Shown in pieces: positions 51,616-62,122 of a DNA stretch of 64,000 nt (its first letter is position 1; the number at the start of each line of letters is the position of its first letter). The notes under the pieces were generated by a model, which was not told the origin of the DNA, did not search any database, and saw only the letters and a list, made by a program, of their open reading frames with translations. Both the position numbers and the translations under genes were made by a program. The stretch lies in the NCBI GenBank assembly GCA_030374805.1, contig JARGSG010000211.1:310001-374000 (forward strand). The letters run 5' to 3'. Origin of the DNA: Gracilaria gracilis (lineage: Eukaryota > Rhodophyta > Florideophyceae > Gracilariales > Gracilariaceae).

Positions 51616-52542
51616 CTGTGTAATATTCATGTTAACTAATCGTGTCCTTAAAAGCTTTGTCTCAAGATATGCTTTTGTGAAGAGCTGTTCAATGATGCTC
51701 TATTGAGCCTAGTAACTCCGGTTGAGGCATCTCGTCCGGAACATTTGATACTATGCGTAAAAGTTTGTCCAATATATTCGATGAGCATTCAAGCAGTCCA
51801 GTCCCTGCTTGAGTTCGCGCACTAGCGCCTTCAACATCCCCCGATACTATCGAGTCGATCTCCACAATGCTTGAGTTACTGGAGCTTGTTTATAACATAC
51901 CTTACATTCACCCACCATCAGTCTCGAGTATCAGCACACGGCGGGGATCGACAGTTGAACCTAAAGCGCAAGAGTGTCACTGTGATCTGATAGAGCATTC
52001 CGAGCATGCCACCTGCCCGTTAGGAGGGAACAGGTTCTCAATGAGGTACTCCGACATTGCACGAAAAGCTCCCTTCTACCTGCTTTGTTCTGACTTTTTG
52101 TAATGTTTCAACCGACGAGGTCACCGCAGAAGAATAATATTCGTTATCTGTTTCTGCATTGCTTTCTCTAGTGGATGCTTGTGGCTACCTCCCATTTATG
52201 TTTCCTTTATAGCGGTTTGAAGCTTCAGCCTCGAGGTTGTGAAGGGCTATCTATCTGAGAAGGTCAATCAGCAATGCCTGCGTTCCGGGAATTCGAAGAC
52301 GCAGTAGGCATCCATTTTCTGAGGAAAGTTTTGGTTTTTTCCCAAATGTTTGTCTTTCTTCCTTTAGGTCCAGTGGACAAGCTGTGACCGCATTTGTCTG
52401 TTGCGGACTCCGCAATGCGGATGCATCGCAGGACGAAGACAATCTTGCTATCTCACCAAATGTACGGACCTCTTTGAAGCTCCTGCGCCTTAAACGATCG
52501 ACAATAGTAGCAAAGCTATACTAAGATTTCTCTCGTCTCTCC
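51616..52542. other. Intergenic region, no supported gene
   Basis: About 0.9 kb. Short frames only; the right end would hold the NDUFA12 promoter. Confidence 0.5.
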
Positions 52543-53076
52543 ATGTCCACCCTCATCAAATCCCTCGTTGCCGAAGCGCGTTGGCGAGGGCTATGGGGCA
52601 CCGTTCGCGCCATCAAACTGAACAAATTGGGCACCATGCATTGCTTTGGTACGTTTATGGCAAGACCAACAACTTTGACAATATTGCAAGCGCGCTAACC
52701 ATATGATGTAGTCGGGGAGGATAAGCTCAAGAATCGCTTTTTTGAGAACAAGAACGAGACCTACGGTCGCGATCGATGGGTAGAGTATGTCGACGATCGC
52801 AATCCGGATAGCTTGAAGATTACACCCGAATGGCATGCATGGTTACATCATAATATTGATGAACCTCCAACAGAAAAGCCATTGCCAAAGCCCATTTACC
52901 AAGCGGAAGAGACCGGCAACCCAACCGGAACGCGCGATGCTTATGTACCAGCACATCACAGACTAGCGAAGAATTCTGTCGGAGGAGCTTCCGAGAAGTA
53001 TGAGTCTTGGAAACCGGGAGCTGAGTCAGCTCCATCGAAAGTAGGAAGCGGAAAGGATGTATATGATCTCAAGTAG
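52543..53076 (+). CDS. NDUFA12: NDUFA12 (B17.2), mitochondrial complex I accessory subunit, two exons
   Basis: Exon 1 52543..52648 and exon 2 52712..53076, separated by a 63-bp GT..AG intron with a CTAAC branch-like motif, give 156 residues. The joined protein shows the family features: RWRGLWGTVRAI near the N-terminus, then the VGEDKLKNRFFEN segment interrupted by the intron, GRDRWVEYVD and PEWHAWLHH. NDUFA12 sits on the matrix arm of NADH:ubiquinone oxidoreductase and is needed for its assembly or stability. Lengths sum to a multiple of three and the junction restores an ordinary codon. Confidence 0.95.
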
Positions 53077-53353
53077 TTTACCACACAATACACATAATTG
53101 TCGTATGACACTTTTTTTGCTTGTATTGTAACTAGAGGTCTCGCCTTAACGTTACTGGGCGCCCTACCTCTGAAGTACCGTAGGCGTCAAAGTCCACACA
53201 AGGCTTCTTTTCCTCGAACCATGTTCCTGTAACAAATATTAACGTGATATGAAATACATCGCGAACACTTGGATGTTTCACTTCTCTGTAGGTGGCCCCT
53301 TCCGGCTGTTGGAGAGTTAGGTAGCTGATCTTCGTAACTGAAAGACGAGCGTC

Positions 53354-53809
53354 TTAGGATGATGGGCCAGCGTTCAGTCCCGCTTCAACCCTCTCTTTAA
53401 TGGCTTGGTTGAAAGCTTCGAATGCTTTCGGCAGATTGTCTCCAAACATGCTAAGAATGAGCGGCGTTAGCACACCACTGAAGTCTTCTCCATGGATGAA
53501 GGTGCAACCACCCTCTTTTTCCTGTCCAATTACGAAGTAATGCTCTCCTCGAAAAATGAAGGGCAAGATGAACTTTCCCACCCAACGAAATTCCTTATTT
53601 GGTTCGTTCTTTAATACCAATGGCGTGAATACCTGGGGCTTACCTGGGTTAATCTGGATATGCGCAGTTATTGATGAAGACGGTGAAGGATCTCCTTCAA
53701 CTCTGATGACCATGGGATTCCAGTCCGGATAAGAAGGAAAGTCCATCAAGACCTTGTACACCTGTTCAGGAGTGGCATCAATGTGAATCTTCTTCTCCAC
53801 GTTCGGCAT
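53354..53809 (-). CDS. SRPBCC (START/Bet v1-like fold) protein
   Basis: I start at the ATG at 53809 (151 residues), which opens the conserved strand MPNVEKKIHIDATPEQVYKV; the longer open frame above is Ser-rich and runs over a TA microsatellite. Family-like features are PEQVYKVLMDFPSYPDWNP near the N-terminus and a long C-terminal helix (NLPKAFEAFNQAIKERVEAG). SRPBCC proteins bind lipids, polyketides or other hydrophobic ligands in a deep pocket; a polyketide-cyclase/lipid-transport-like role is the usual label. It is convergent with NDUFA12, and a 108-bp palindrome lies just upstream. Confidence 0.88.
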   Translation of the reverse strand: MPNVEKKIHIDATPEQVYKVLMDFPSYPDWNPMVIRVEGDPSPSSSITAHIQINPGKPQVFTPLVLKNEPNKEFRWVGKFILPFIFRGEHYFVIGQEKEGGCTFIHGEDFSGVLTPLILSMFGDNLPKAFEAFNQAIKERVEAGLNAGPSS

Positions 53810-53815
53810 TGTATT

Positions 53816-53836
53816 TATGTATATATATATATATAT
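53816..53836. repeat. TA dinucleotide microsatellite
   Basis: A short (TA)n run directly upstream of the SRPBCC start; it may serve as a TATA region. Confidence 0.8.
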
Positions 53837-53936
53837 GTCTTCCTCACCTCCAAGGAAAAGAATGACAAAGGACGTAGAGGAGGAGGATGCCGTACAAGAG
53901 TGGCGAAGGCAGCGACCAGACTGAACGCCTCTAGCT

Positions 53937-54044
53937 AATCCCACACCGGTTTGACGTGCAGTATGCACGACTCTGTCCCTGTCATATTATGACAGGGACG
54001 GAGTCGTGCATACTGTATATATATCGTCAAACCGGTGTGGGATT
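53937..54044. repeat. 108-bp near-perfect palindrome (foldback element)
   Basis: Outer arms of 20 bp (53937..53956 and 54025..54044) are exact inverse complements; the inner arms match at 27 of 28 positions around a single central base. The right side carries an extra TA-rich stretch (TATATATAT). No target duplication is clear, so it may be a foldback MITE or a regulatory cruciform. Confidence 0.88.
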
Positions 54045-54551
54045 CAACGTGGACGAAAACTACGATAAGAGGTCGTCAGGAAGGGCAAATTATAGTTCTT
54101 GGAACAACTGTTTTGGAGGCTTTGTTGCCAAACCTTACCGCTCTATTGGCGAATGTATGTGTAGAAATGAAGCCAGAATTTAGTTGAGATGTACAGGTAT
54201 TTACAATGTCGGGCCATAGACTTCTAAAGGGCGACAAGGTCAGCCTAAGAAAAGTGGTAAATGTGGCTCCCTCAAGATTCACAATAGAAGTCTAGCGCGT
54301 TGTTGGCGCCCATTGAGCTCTACGAAGTTATGCTGAGATAGTAGTCAGAATCCACACCCAGGAATGATCGATTGTGAAACATCAAGAACTCTTCAAAGAT
54401 TGCTTGCATTTCCCGTCGATTGGCGTTGAAGATAGAACTCAGTCACTCGTGAAGTGTTTCGCTTTCATCTATCATGGTTGATATCGAAAAAAACCAATCA
54501 ATGCCATGGAATACTGTACATCATCACGATGGGTGTCGTACGGAACCTTGC
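54045..54551. other. Intergenic region, no supported gene
   Basis: About 0.5 kb with no coding or structural signal that I can support. Confidence 0.5.
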
Positions 54552-55133
54552 TCAGTCGGCATCGGCTAGGGTTCTTGCAGATGGTGGGTGACCCCAAGGA
54601 ACCGAATCTCGTCGTTGTGCTTCCACATCATCGTGAGGTATTGCAACTGAATCAGGTTCCGTAACATCGAATGGGTCAAGTGGGTTATGTTCCTTACGCC
54701 GTCTCACACGTCTTCTCCGTATACAACAACAGCAGCAAAGCACCAAAATCAGTACGAGCAATAACGCAGCGCCTGCGAGCACGCCGACAATTATAAGAAT
54801 GCGAGGTGACTTCCCCTTGTATTGTTGCAAGAGACGGGCTGAGGCCTGTGAGAGGCTCTGATGATGTGAGAACAGGTTATAATCGAGAACAAATCGCTGC
54901 ATCTGTTTCGAAAACGGTGAGACGTCGATCTGAGATGATGCGAGGAAAAGCTGAAGAAAAGGCACATCATTACTAAAACAAACACGCGCCTTCGGGAGGA
55001 GCAGCATGGTAGAGTGCGTGATATTCGCATCATGGTGTTGTAATGAGCGGCTCCGGGCCCGAATGCTCGAGCGGTTGGCGGCACAAGTGGAAACGCGGGC
55101 CGAGTCAAGGGGACAAGGTGCATCGACTGTCAT
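54552..55133 (-). CDS. Small single-pass membrane protein with cytosolic Arg-rich tail
   Basis: Up to 193 residues (ATG at 55133; a second in-frame ATG at 55007 would give 151). One strong transmembrane segment (ILIIVGVLAGAALLLVLILVL) is followed by five cysteines, then an Arg-rich stop-transfer (IRRRRVRRRK) and an acidic tail, an orientation with the tail in the cytosol. The region before the membrane segment is not repetitive. An overlapping frame has a signal-peptide-like start (VFVLVMMCLFFSF), so an intron or sequencing indel may join the two. No family recognised. Confidence 0.55.
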   Translation of the reverse strand: MTVDAPCPLDSARVSTCAANRSSIRARSRSLQHHDANITHSTMLLLPKARVCFSNDVPFLQLFLASSQIDVSPFSKQMQRFVLDYNLFSHHQSLSQASARLLQQYKGKSPRILIIVGVLAGAALLLVLILVLCCCCCIRRRRVRRRKEHNPLDPFDVTEPDSVAIPHDDVEAQRRDSVPWGHPPSARTLADAD

Positions 55134-56368
55134 GTGGGAGTTTCAGAATGCTTTTCGACAACATAAGGTTTACGTATTGGACTGTCGATCTTTCCGGCGA
55201 CCAGAAACGTCATTATACACAAGTTCAGCGCCTTGGTTCCTACTTTGATATGTGGGCTGGAAACCCTTGGACACAGAACAAGATAGCGCCAAAAACTCCT
55301 GGTCTCCTAAACACTGCTTCGCAAAATGTGCGACGAATGCTGGCTTCTGCATTTGTATTTCTTCAGCACAGATAGTAACACACCCCGATTGTTGGACATC
55401 GAGCAGCCATCTTCGTACCCCGCTGACAGTTAAGAAGAACAAGATCTTCGGTAGAGTTGTGCCCTGGTGGCATGTTAGCACCCATTCTCGGTTCATGTTA
55501 ACCTCAATCAAACCCCAAAACTATTTCGGCGTTACTCATAATGATATCATCATCGAGTTGATCTCGTTTTGGAAAATAATGAATCCAGTATGCTTCGTAC
55601 AAAATCGAGTCAATCTAACATACCCCGTGCAGTACGCATCCTTCATCTCTGCTTGGAACTTAAAAGGCCGGCGAACGTTCAACCACTCTGAAATCCAAGG
55701 ACACCCAGGCCTCTAAGAGTAGCAGCCCAAAAAAGCTGCTCAGGAGCGGCATATGTACGTTCTAGAGAGAATATGGAATTGGAAGATGTTCAACATCAAC
55801 ATCTTAGACAAAGCATTCAAACAAAAGTTTTCTTAGAAATCCTTGTGCATGCGGACCTTCCCCGTTGACTGGTACGCTTCTAATACCGGGGTTTACAAAC
55901 AAAAAAACGTTTGGGCGAAGGATGGATGGTGTTTGAGGCTTCCTTCTGCTGGTACAAATGCACCGCGCTTTATGACCATTTCACGAGATTGATAACAATC
56001 GTACGATTGATCCCCCTTGCATACGATACATAGAGCTTGTTGACGACAGGGGTGGCCTTCTGCTCGAGATCGATGGGTTCCATGAATTTCAGGAAAAGAT
56101 AGACGAAGGCCATACCAGTTATGTTTTGTGAATGGTGTGGCGTGAGCTTTTTGCTTTCGCGTGACATGTACGAAAACCACAGGATTGAACAATGCCTGGC
56201 AATGCCGAAAAGAGCTACAGCCATGATGGTTCGAATGGAGACGCAAACCGCTTCCGGTGGCATAGGAAGGTAGAAAGCGAAGCTCGTGCCTATCGAACAT
56301 CAGAACGTTCAAACCAGTATCCACTGCTCCATAAGGGATTTTACTGCTGTCCTTCATGCAAGCTTCGG
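55134..56368. other. Region without a supported gene
   Basis: About 1.2 kb. A 154-residue plus-strand frame at 55252..55716 and a minus-strand frame at 55970..56263 lack convincing features. Confidence 0.45.
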
Positions 56369-59300
56369 TTACAGATAACTGGAATGGGGAAACGGGGGCA
56401 AGGTCTCATGTTCAAATGAACGCTCGATCCCCTGCATATTTACAATTGTATGGTCTTGGCTGGTTTCGATTACATCGATGGCTTCCATGTATGCGTTCTC
56501 CACAGCGGAAATATCGTCCAAACTTTTAGCTGCATCATCGTTGTCGTTTGATTCGTCGCCGTTGTTCCTTTGCCTCGCCAGTCTTTCAGCACCTGGATGA
56601 CCACGAGTCTTCTCAAAATTGATGTATTTGCTCACGTCGCGAAGCGTGTACGATGTCACGGACACATCAGTGAAATCATATCGATTGCCTCGGATTTCGT
56701 CTGGTGAAGATAAATCTTTCGCCTTGAGCTTTTGTCTTGCCGTCTTACATAACCTGCGCGCCATGTTCATGGCGTCGTCTTCATCACTTGTCGCGTTTAG
56801 GAGAGCAAGTTTCAACATCGCGAAAGCATCACCTTCCGCGATCACTGCGCTTTCGTACAAGATTATCGCTCGGTTTCTAAGCCTGTCATCTTTTCTTACG
56901 TGAAACCACATCGTTAGACGATCCGCGAAGTCTTGTAGGGTGCGGCTCGTTCGTTTTTCTCGAACCATGGTGCCATTCATCATTATTATTTGATCCACTC
57001 GTTCTCTCTCTCTCTTTTGCCTTTCCTCCGTTTCCTCTTCAGCCCTCTCACGGAGACGAGTTTCAACATCACTCCACAACAAATTCACCACAGAAAACAC
57101 CCTATCCAAGTTCTCGTCTCTCTTAGCTTCGTTTAAATTCGCCTCTTCAAGACAAGCTTTCATGTATCCAAAGGCAATATCGACGTCTTTGTCAATTTGG
57201 AACGCATTTTCCATGATTATTAGAGCTCGTTCTCTGTCTTGCTGATATCCACGTTCTCCTTTTAAGACCCATTGAGCAACTTCGAACATGGCCTTCGGAT
57301 CCAATTTTTGCGCTTCGTAGGCAATCTCATCTTGAGAAGGTCTCGTGTCGTCAACTTTCGGTCTCGTCGGGGACGAATTGGTCCACTTCGACAAGCCAGG
57401 CAGAAAAAAAGCTCGGAGACCATCAATTGGCCAGCCAGGCGATTTCTTTGAGTTTGGAGGCCTTCGCCCTTCACTGTTCCAAAGCTCCTTGACGTTCTCT
57501 TGAGTGTTCTTCAACTTATTCCAAGGCACTGAGCGACCACGAAGTTCCAAAGCTGTGTCGATATCGGTTATGTTGTTGCTCAGAATTGTAGGAGAACTGG
57601 TTGCATACAAATATGTCCCATTTCGAACATCTTCTTTTTGCCGCAGCCTTGACTTCTCATCACCTGAGATAGCGGGCGAATTTTGCAGAGGCTGTGCGTT
57701 TTTTCTATGATTGAGAGAAAGCTTTTGTTCGAAGATGGCCAAACCTTCTCGAAACGGGGGCCAACCTTCCCAGTATTCCAGCTTACTCTCGTTCCTGTTC
57801 TTTCGCATCTGCTGTCGATCACCCTTATACCCTTGGGGTATAGAGGTAACCGGTTTGGACAAGTCACTATCGGACCTCGCGTTCACATGTACTTGGCTCA
57901 TACCATGTGATTTTTGCCACTTTGCTTTGGCTTTAATCCGACCAAGGAAAGAGTCCCGCCACCTGTTCCATTGAAATCCTTCATTGTTCTCCAATGGATG
58001 TTCTTTTAGTAAGTGAAGTTTGGCAATAGGGATGCTCTTGCGTTTCTCAATTGCGACACAAACGTGAATCCGTTGCGGCGGGGTTGCGGCATTAATCGTG
58101 TACTCCAGACTAGAGATACGACTCCGATCACGGTCAACGTGTTTCCGTCGAATGAGTACACTTGGAAACCCCAAAATGAAAAGAATCATAGATGCTACTC
58201 TGTGATGAGCATTGGCTTCTCCCAAAACTCCTTGGAAAGAATGATGAGTTCCTACTTGACATTCCCACAGCAATCTCTCCTGTACAGCAGTAGGGAGGGG
58301 TGTTTTTGTTTTGTGTTTGCGCAGACATTTCCACAGCTCATGAGAGATAGGAAACTCGAGGAAATCCACTGGAACTGGAACTACCCATGAACCTAGACGC
58401 TTCCTTTTATCCCTGTCTTCAGATATTTGACCTGCAAACAGCTGTTCCGCAAGCCCAGATCTAAGGCTTTCCATTATGCACCCCATGAAGGTTAACGATT
58501 GCTCGGAATGATTGCAGCGGGTTTCATCATTTGTCAGTTGAAACCTGAGGCGCTTCGTTTCAAGCAGCTTACTTTGTTTGTAACACGTTTCCTTTTTGCC
58601 GTGTTTCTTCACCGAGACCCCAGGAAACTGAACTGAGATAACAGGTGAATCTGAGTCATTCACTAACTTCTCGGCGGGAATCTGGTGCGAAACATTTCTT
58701 CTTTCCGCGGATGTACGGGAAGGAGTGCTTTCTGAACCGCTCAACTCCTTTACTTTTACCGTGTCACGATCGCATTCACCTTCGTTTAGTGCAACATCAT
58801 CACCCAACGCATAAAGCTGTTCACCACTTGAAAGTGCAAGCCAATTATCAATTCGGCAGCTCACCTCAAGAACATTACGGTTGTACCACAGGTGCCGGCT
58901 TCGGGCATGTTTGGAGAACGGGTAAACCAAACTCCGCAAAGCTCGGTCATCTTCGTCTAAGCCAAGCTGGCGCTGAAGAAATTCATAGCTTGCCTCTGAT
59001 GCTATTACATTCTCTTCGCGACGGAACGAGGGTTTTTGACTTCGCTTGGAGTCCCGTGCATTTTGGACCCACAGAAACATGGCAAAAAGTTCCAGATGTT
59101 CTGGTCCGAAGTCTTCTAGCGCCTCCTGCATTCTTGGTTTAAGGCCGTTGATGGCCTCTTTGATAATTGGCTTTAGCAGACTCCGAGGCGCTGCTTCTCC
59201 TCCTTCGCTCACGGCATGAAAACCGTACGGGAGACCCTTTCTCTGCCTCAAGAATGCGTCCAAAACCTTAGGCAGCGAAAACACATGCTGTGTACCATTC

Positions 59301-60226
59301 CAATCGGAGATCTCTTCCCAAGCCCGAGGTGGTAGGAAGGCTTCTTCATTCTTACCTATAGGCTCAGAAGGTTTTTTGCTGTAAATGTAACCATGGCTAT
59401 GAAGGGGATCCATTTGAAGTACTGCCGTAGTTAGCACTTGCAGCGCGAAATTCCTTCGTTTGTCGATCCAAGGGTCTCCGTTTTCCTCTGCCACTATTGC
59501 ATCGCTCAGCCAAGAGGTCCCAAACTGAGCAATGAACGCCGTTGCCCATCTCGTAAAAGTAACCATCGGTTTCGACGGTTTTAATGGCAAACATAACATC
59601 CTTCGCCATGAAACAAGTTTCACATGATCGGCAATCCCTGCATTAAATTCGTTGTCAATGAGAGAATTGCTCACCAAAATGCCCTGTACCACATCGTTAA
59701 CAGAGACTTCATGAGCATCTCGACCAGTTTCATATTTCTGAGAAAAGATTCTGTGCAGGAAAGGGACTTTGGTGAAGAGACTACACAGACCGCATGCAAG
59801 GCACTGATCGCCTTCCGTCGAAGACTTCTTCATTTTCTGTGTGCCTGGCTCTTGCTCAAAATCGTACCCAGCGTCTCGAAAGGATTGAGCCGTGTATCTC
59901 ACCCATCTCTTAAGGTACACAAGCTGACGAAGTCCCCATACTGTTCTAGCCAAATGATATCCGCTGAGGACCAGGGCAGCTACGGCCGCATACATCTCCT
60001 TGTAGTCTGGTTCTAGAAGTTTGGTCTGAAACACAATATACGCGACGATATATGATATTGGAATGGTTATGATTATCAAGTGAGCCACGCCTTTCCGTTC
60101 TGTATTCTTGATGCAAATCCATTTACTTGAGATAAAGTCAAGAGTATATAGGAGTGTCCAAGGAATTAGAACAGCGACGTATACTCCAGATACAATCAAG
60201 AGGCTGTCGCCCAAAGTGCTGACCAT
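56369..60226 (-). CDS. Large multi-pass membrane protein with C-terminal Sel1-like repeats
   Basis: 1,285 residues in one exon, ATG at 60226. Three hydrophobic segments lie in the first about 110 residues (around VSGVYVAVLIPWTLLYTL, IIITIPISYIVAYIVF, AAVAALVLSGYHLA). A long soluble part follows with a CLACGLC motif, a Trp/Leu-rich conserved-looking region (EHLELFAMFLWVQNA; NWLALSSGEQLYALGD) and charged low-complexity spacers. Near the C-terminus two segments resemble Sel1/TPR-type helical repeats (AMFEVAQWVLKGERGYQQD; AIILYESAVIAEGDAFAMLKLALL). No enzyme motif is apparent and I do not recognise the family. Confidence 0.75.
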   Translation of the reverse strand: MVSTLGDSLLIVSGVYVAVLIPWTLLYTLDFISSKWICIKNTERKGVAHLIIITIPISYIVAYIVFQTKLLEPDYKEMYAAVAALVLSGYHLARTVWGLRQLVYLKRWVRYTAQSFRDAGYDFEQEPGTQKMKKSSTEGDQCLACGLCSLFTKVPFLHRIFSQKYETGRDAHEVSVNDVVQGILVSNSLIDNEFNAGIADHVKLVSWRRMLCLPLKPSKPMVTFTRWATAFIAQFGTSWLSDAIVAEENGDPWIDKRRNFALQVLTTAVLQMDPLHSHGYIYSKKPSEPIGKNEEAFLPPRAWEEISDWNGTQHVFSLPKVLDAFLRQRKGLPYGFHAVSEGGEAAPRSLLKPIIKEAINGLKPRMQEALEDFGPEHLELFAMFLWVQNARDSKRSQKPSFRREENVIASEASYEFLQRQLGLDEDDRALRSLVYPFSKHARSRHLWYNRNVLEVSCRIDNWLALSSGEQLYALGDDVALNEGECDRDTVKVKELSGSESTPSRTSAERRNVSHQIPAEKLVNDSDSPVISVQFPGVSVKKHGKKETCYKQSKLLETKRLRFQLTNDETRCNHSEQSLTFMGCIMESLRSGLAEQLFAGQISEDRDKRKRLGSWVVPVPVDFLEFPISHELWKCLRKHKTKTPLPTAVQERLLWECQVGTHHSFQGVLGEANAHHRVASMILFILGFPSVLIRRKHVDRDRSRISSLEYTINAATPPQRIHVCVAIEKRKSIPIAKLHLLKEHPLENNEGFQWNRWRDSFLGRIKAKAKWQKSHGMSQVHVNARSDSDLSKPVTSIPQGYKGDRQQMRKNRNESKLEYWEGWPPFREGLAIFEQKLSLNHRKNAQPLQNSPAISGDEKSRLRQKEDVRNGTYLYATSSPTILSNNITDIDTALELRGRSVPWNKLKNTQENVKELWNSEGRRPPNSKKSPGWPIDGLRAFFLPGLSKWTNSSPTRPKVDDTRPSQDEIAYEAQKLDPKAMFEVAQWVLKGERGYQQDRERALIIMENAFQIDKDVDIAFGYMKACLEEANLNEAKRDENLDRVFSVVNLLWSDVETRLRERAEEETEERQKRERERVDQIIMMNGTMVREKRTSRTLQDFADRLTMWFHVRKDDRLRNRAIILYESAVIAEGDAFAMLKLALLNATSDEDDAMNMARRLCKTARQKLKAKDLSSPDEIRGNRYDFTDVSVTSYTLRDVSKYINFEKTRGHPGAERLARQRNNGDESNDNDDAAKSLDDISAVENAYMEAIDVIETSQDHTIVNMQGIERSFEHETLPPFPHSSYL

Positions 60227-62122
60227 ACTTCATGAACGGGAACACACAAGACGTAGGGAGCTTGCAATATGCATTGCAAGTAATTCGAAGGAATTCGCTG
60301 GAGACACAGAGAGGAACGAAAACAATTCTAACCGCAGTCTCATAGTGTTCCCAGAAAGGTTTTCGTAAAGCCACAGTGTTGCTGTGTTACTACGGAAACA
60401 ATCGAAAAGAAGAAGCCCTTTGGCCTTCGTAGTAGATGGAAGGATGGGCCATTTTCAACATGCACTTCCGACATGTGGACCAGGAAGTTCACTAACCTAA
60501 CAAAAGAAGGAAAGAAAGTGCCAGCGCGGAAGCCTTCCGTTATGATGGAATGACCAGAGGTCAGGGAAACAAATGAATTGCCGGAAAACTTGACATCTAC
60601 AGAATTGGGGGAATGACAGACAGGAAGGGACATTGATTGGCATGGTGCAAAAAGGCGAGAGTAAAATGGTCGTGCAAAGAGGCCCGATTCTCGCAGGGAC
60701 ATGACTGGTGAATATGCATCCAACCCTGCTGCTCTCTCGAAGCATACGAGCAAACGATCAGACTTGAGCAAGAAGTCTATCAATCTTCAGAATCAACGCT
60801 CTCTGACATTTTTTTCGATTCTAAACCCAGTCTTCCACCTTTTGGTGCAGAGTAGTCCTTAGAGGGCTTGAAAAAGCCGAAGAGTTTTGGATGTGGACAC
60901 AGAAACATGTCACTCACCTTGCAAGAGCGCTCACAGGAACTGGTGCTTATGTCGTGATAGAACTTGGCAGAAAGTCGATAACACCTCGTAGCTGTTCGTG
61001 ACATCAAACAACAAATATCCTCATCAGATTTGCAGCGACGAGCACCTGGAGCCGCACATGTATCAACACCGCAGCGACCGACCGCGGGGGCATTGACATG
61101 GGAAATGAAATGATGATGATGATGATTCTCTTTCCCAGCAATCTCAGGTTTCTGCTGCGCTATAAGGATCAGGATCAGGCTTAACAGACAAGCAACACCA
61201 TGGTACTCGAAGTTTCGCTACGACACTGGAAGTTGGTCGAGAAAAACGCACCAGCAGTCCCTGGCGGAAACTCTCTGGCACTAGATATCTGCCGTGGTTA
61301 CACCTCCGTCGTTATCGTTGCACGATGTAGGAAGCGATCATGAGGGCAGACCTGCGGAGCTTTCGCTTGCCGTTCGCCAACAAGTATTGGAGTTCTCATC
61401 CTGAGCGTCCTACCAAAGGCGCTTTTCATTTTGACCAACGCCCTCACACCCCAAACACATCGCTTTGGACTGCAGTCTTGGTTAGGTCTGAATCTCGCTA
61501 ACTACGCGATTACTTTGCTGAGGAGTGTGTGAACACAGTATGACTTAAACCTCAATTGGAATTGTGTTGCTGTGAGCGATTACGGAGAGGATACCGAAGA
61601 AGCGATTGAAGGAGATGGGGAGAAACCCAGTAATGTATCATGTCTACAAGATAGTTTAGAGAAACGGATCCAAGTAGGAAAGTTTTCCTAGTTGATCTTG
61701 TTGGATCCTATGTTGCGGTCCACGCGGTGTTTCTGCTAAGTGTATACTTGAGTAGTGCATCCACCCCAAGAATGGCGATTGTTATGTTCTGGCGCAGACG
61801 TCTTCGTTGCTTACGCCGCTGCAGAACGTAGACGGAACAGAGATGAAGCTCATTGATAGCAGTTGCTGGCCTGCCCGAACACGAAAGGAAAACATCTGAT
61901 GCGCGGGATTGCGGTCTTCGGGATTTGTTTGTGAGCACAGTATCTGTTCAAATGTCACGCCACCGTGATGCTATAGCTACGAAGCACCGTGACAATTTTG
62001 ATGTATCTTATGATGTGATTGTCAAAGGCACTGGCGCCAATTTCCCGGGATTCGCCGTTTCGTTCTCTCAACCTCGCGTCTGCGCACCGGACCGTTCCCT
62101 TTGGGCAGTTCCATTCGTCATC
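60227..62122. other. Intergenic region with weak small frames
   Basis: 1.9 kb. Two minus-strand frames at 60340..60783 (147 residues) and 60780..61007 (75 residues, six cysteines and an acidic end) overlap by four bases but have no recognisable homology. A short ATG-trinucleotide repeat lies near 61110..61130. Confidence 0.4.

Noticed and set aside
55040..55120. tRNA-like segment (GAGCGGTTGGCGG near a possible D arm)
   Set aside because: No complementary acceptor or D stems and no T-loop consensus downstream.
55252..55716. 154-residue plus-strand ORF
   Set aside because: No recognisable motif, and composition resembles translated intergenic DNA.
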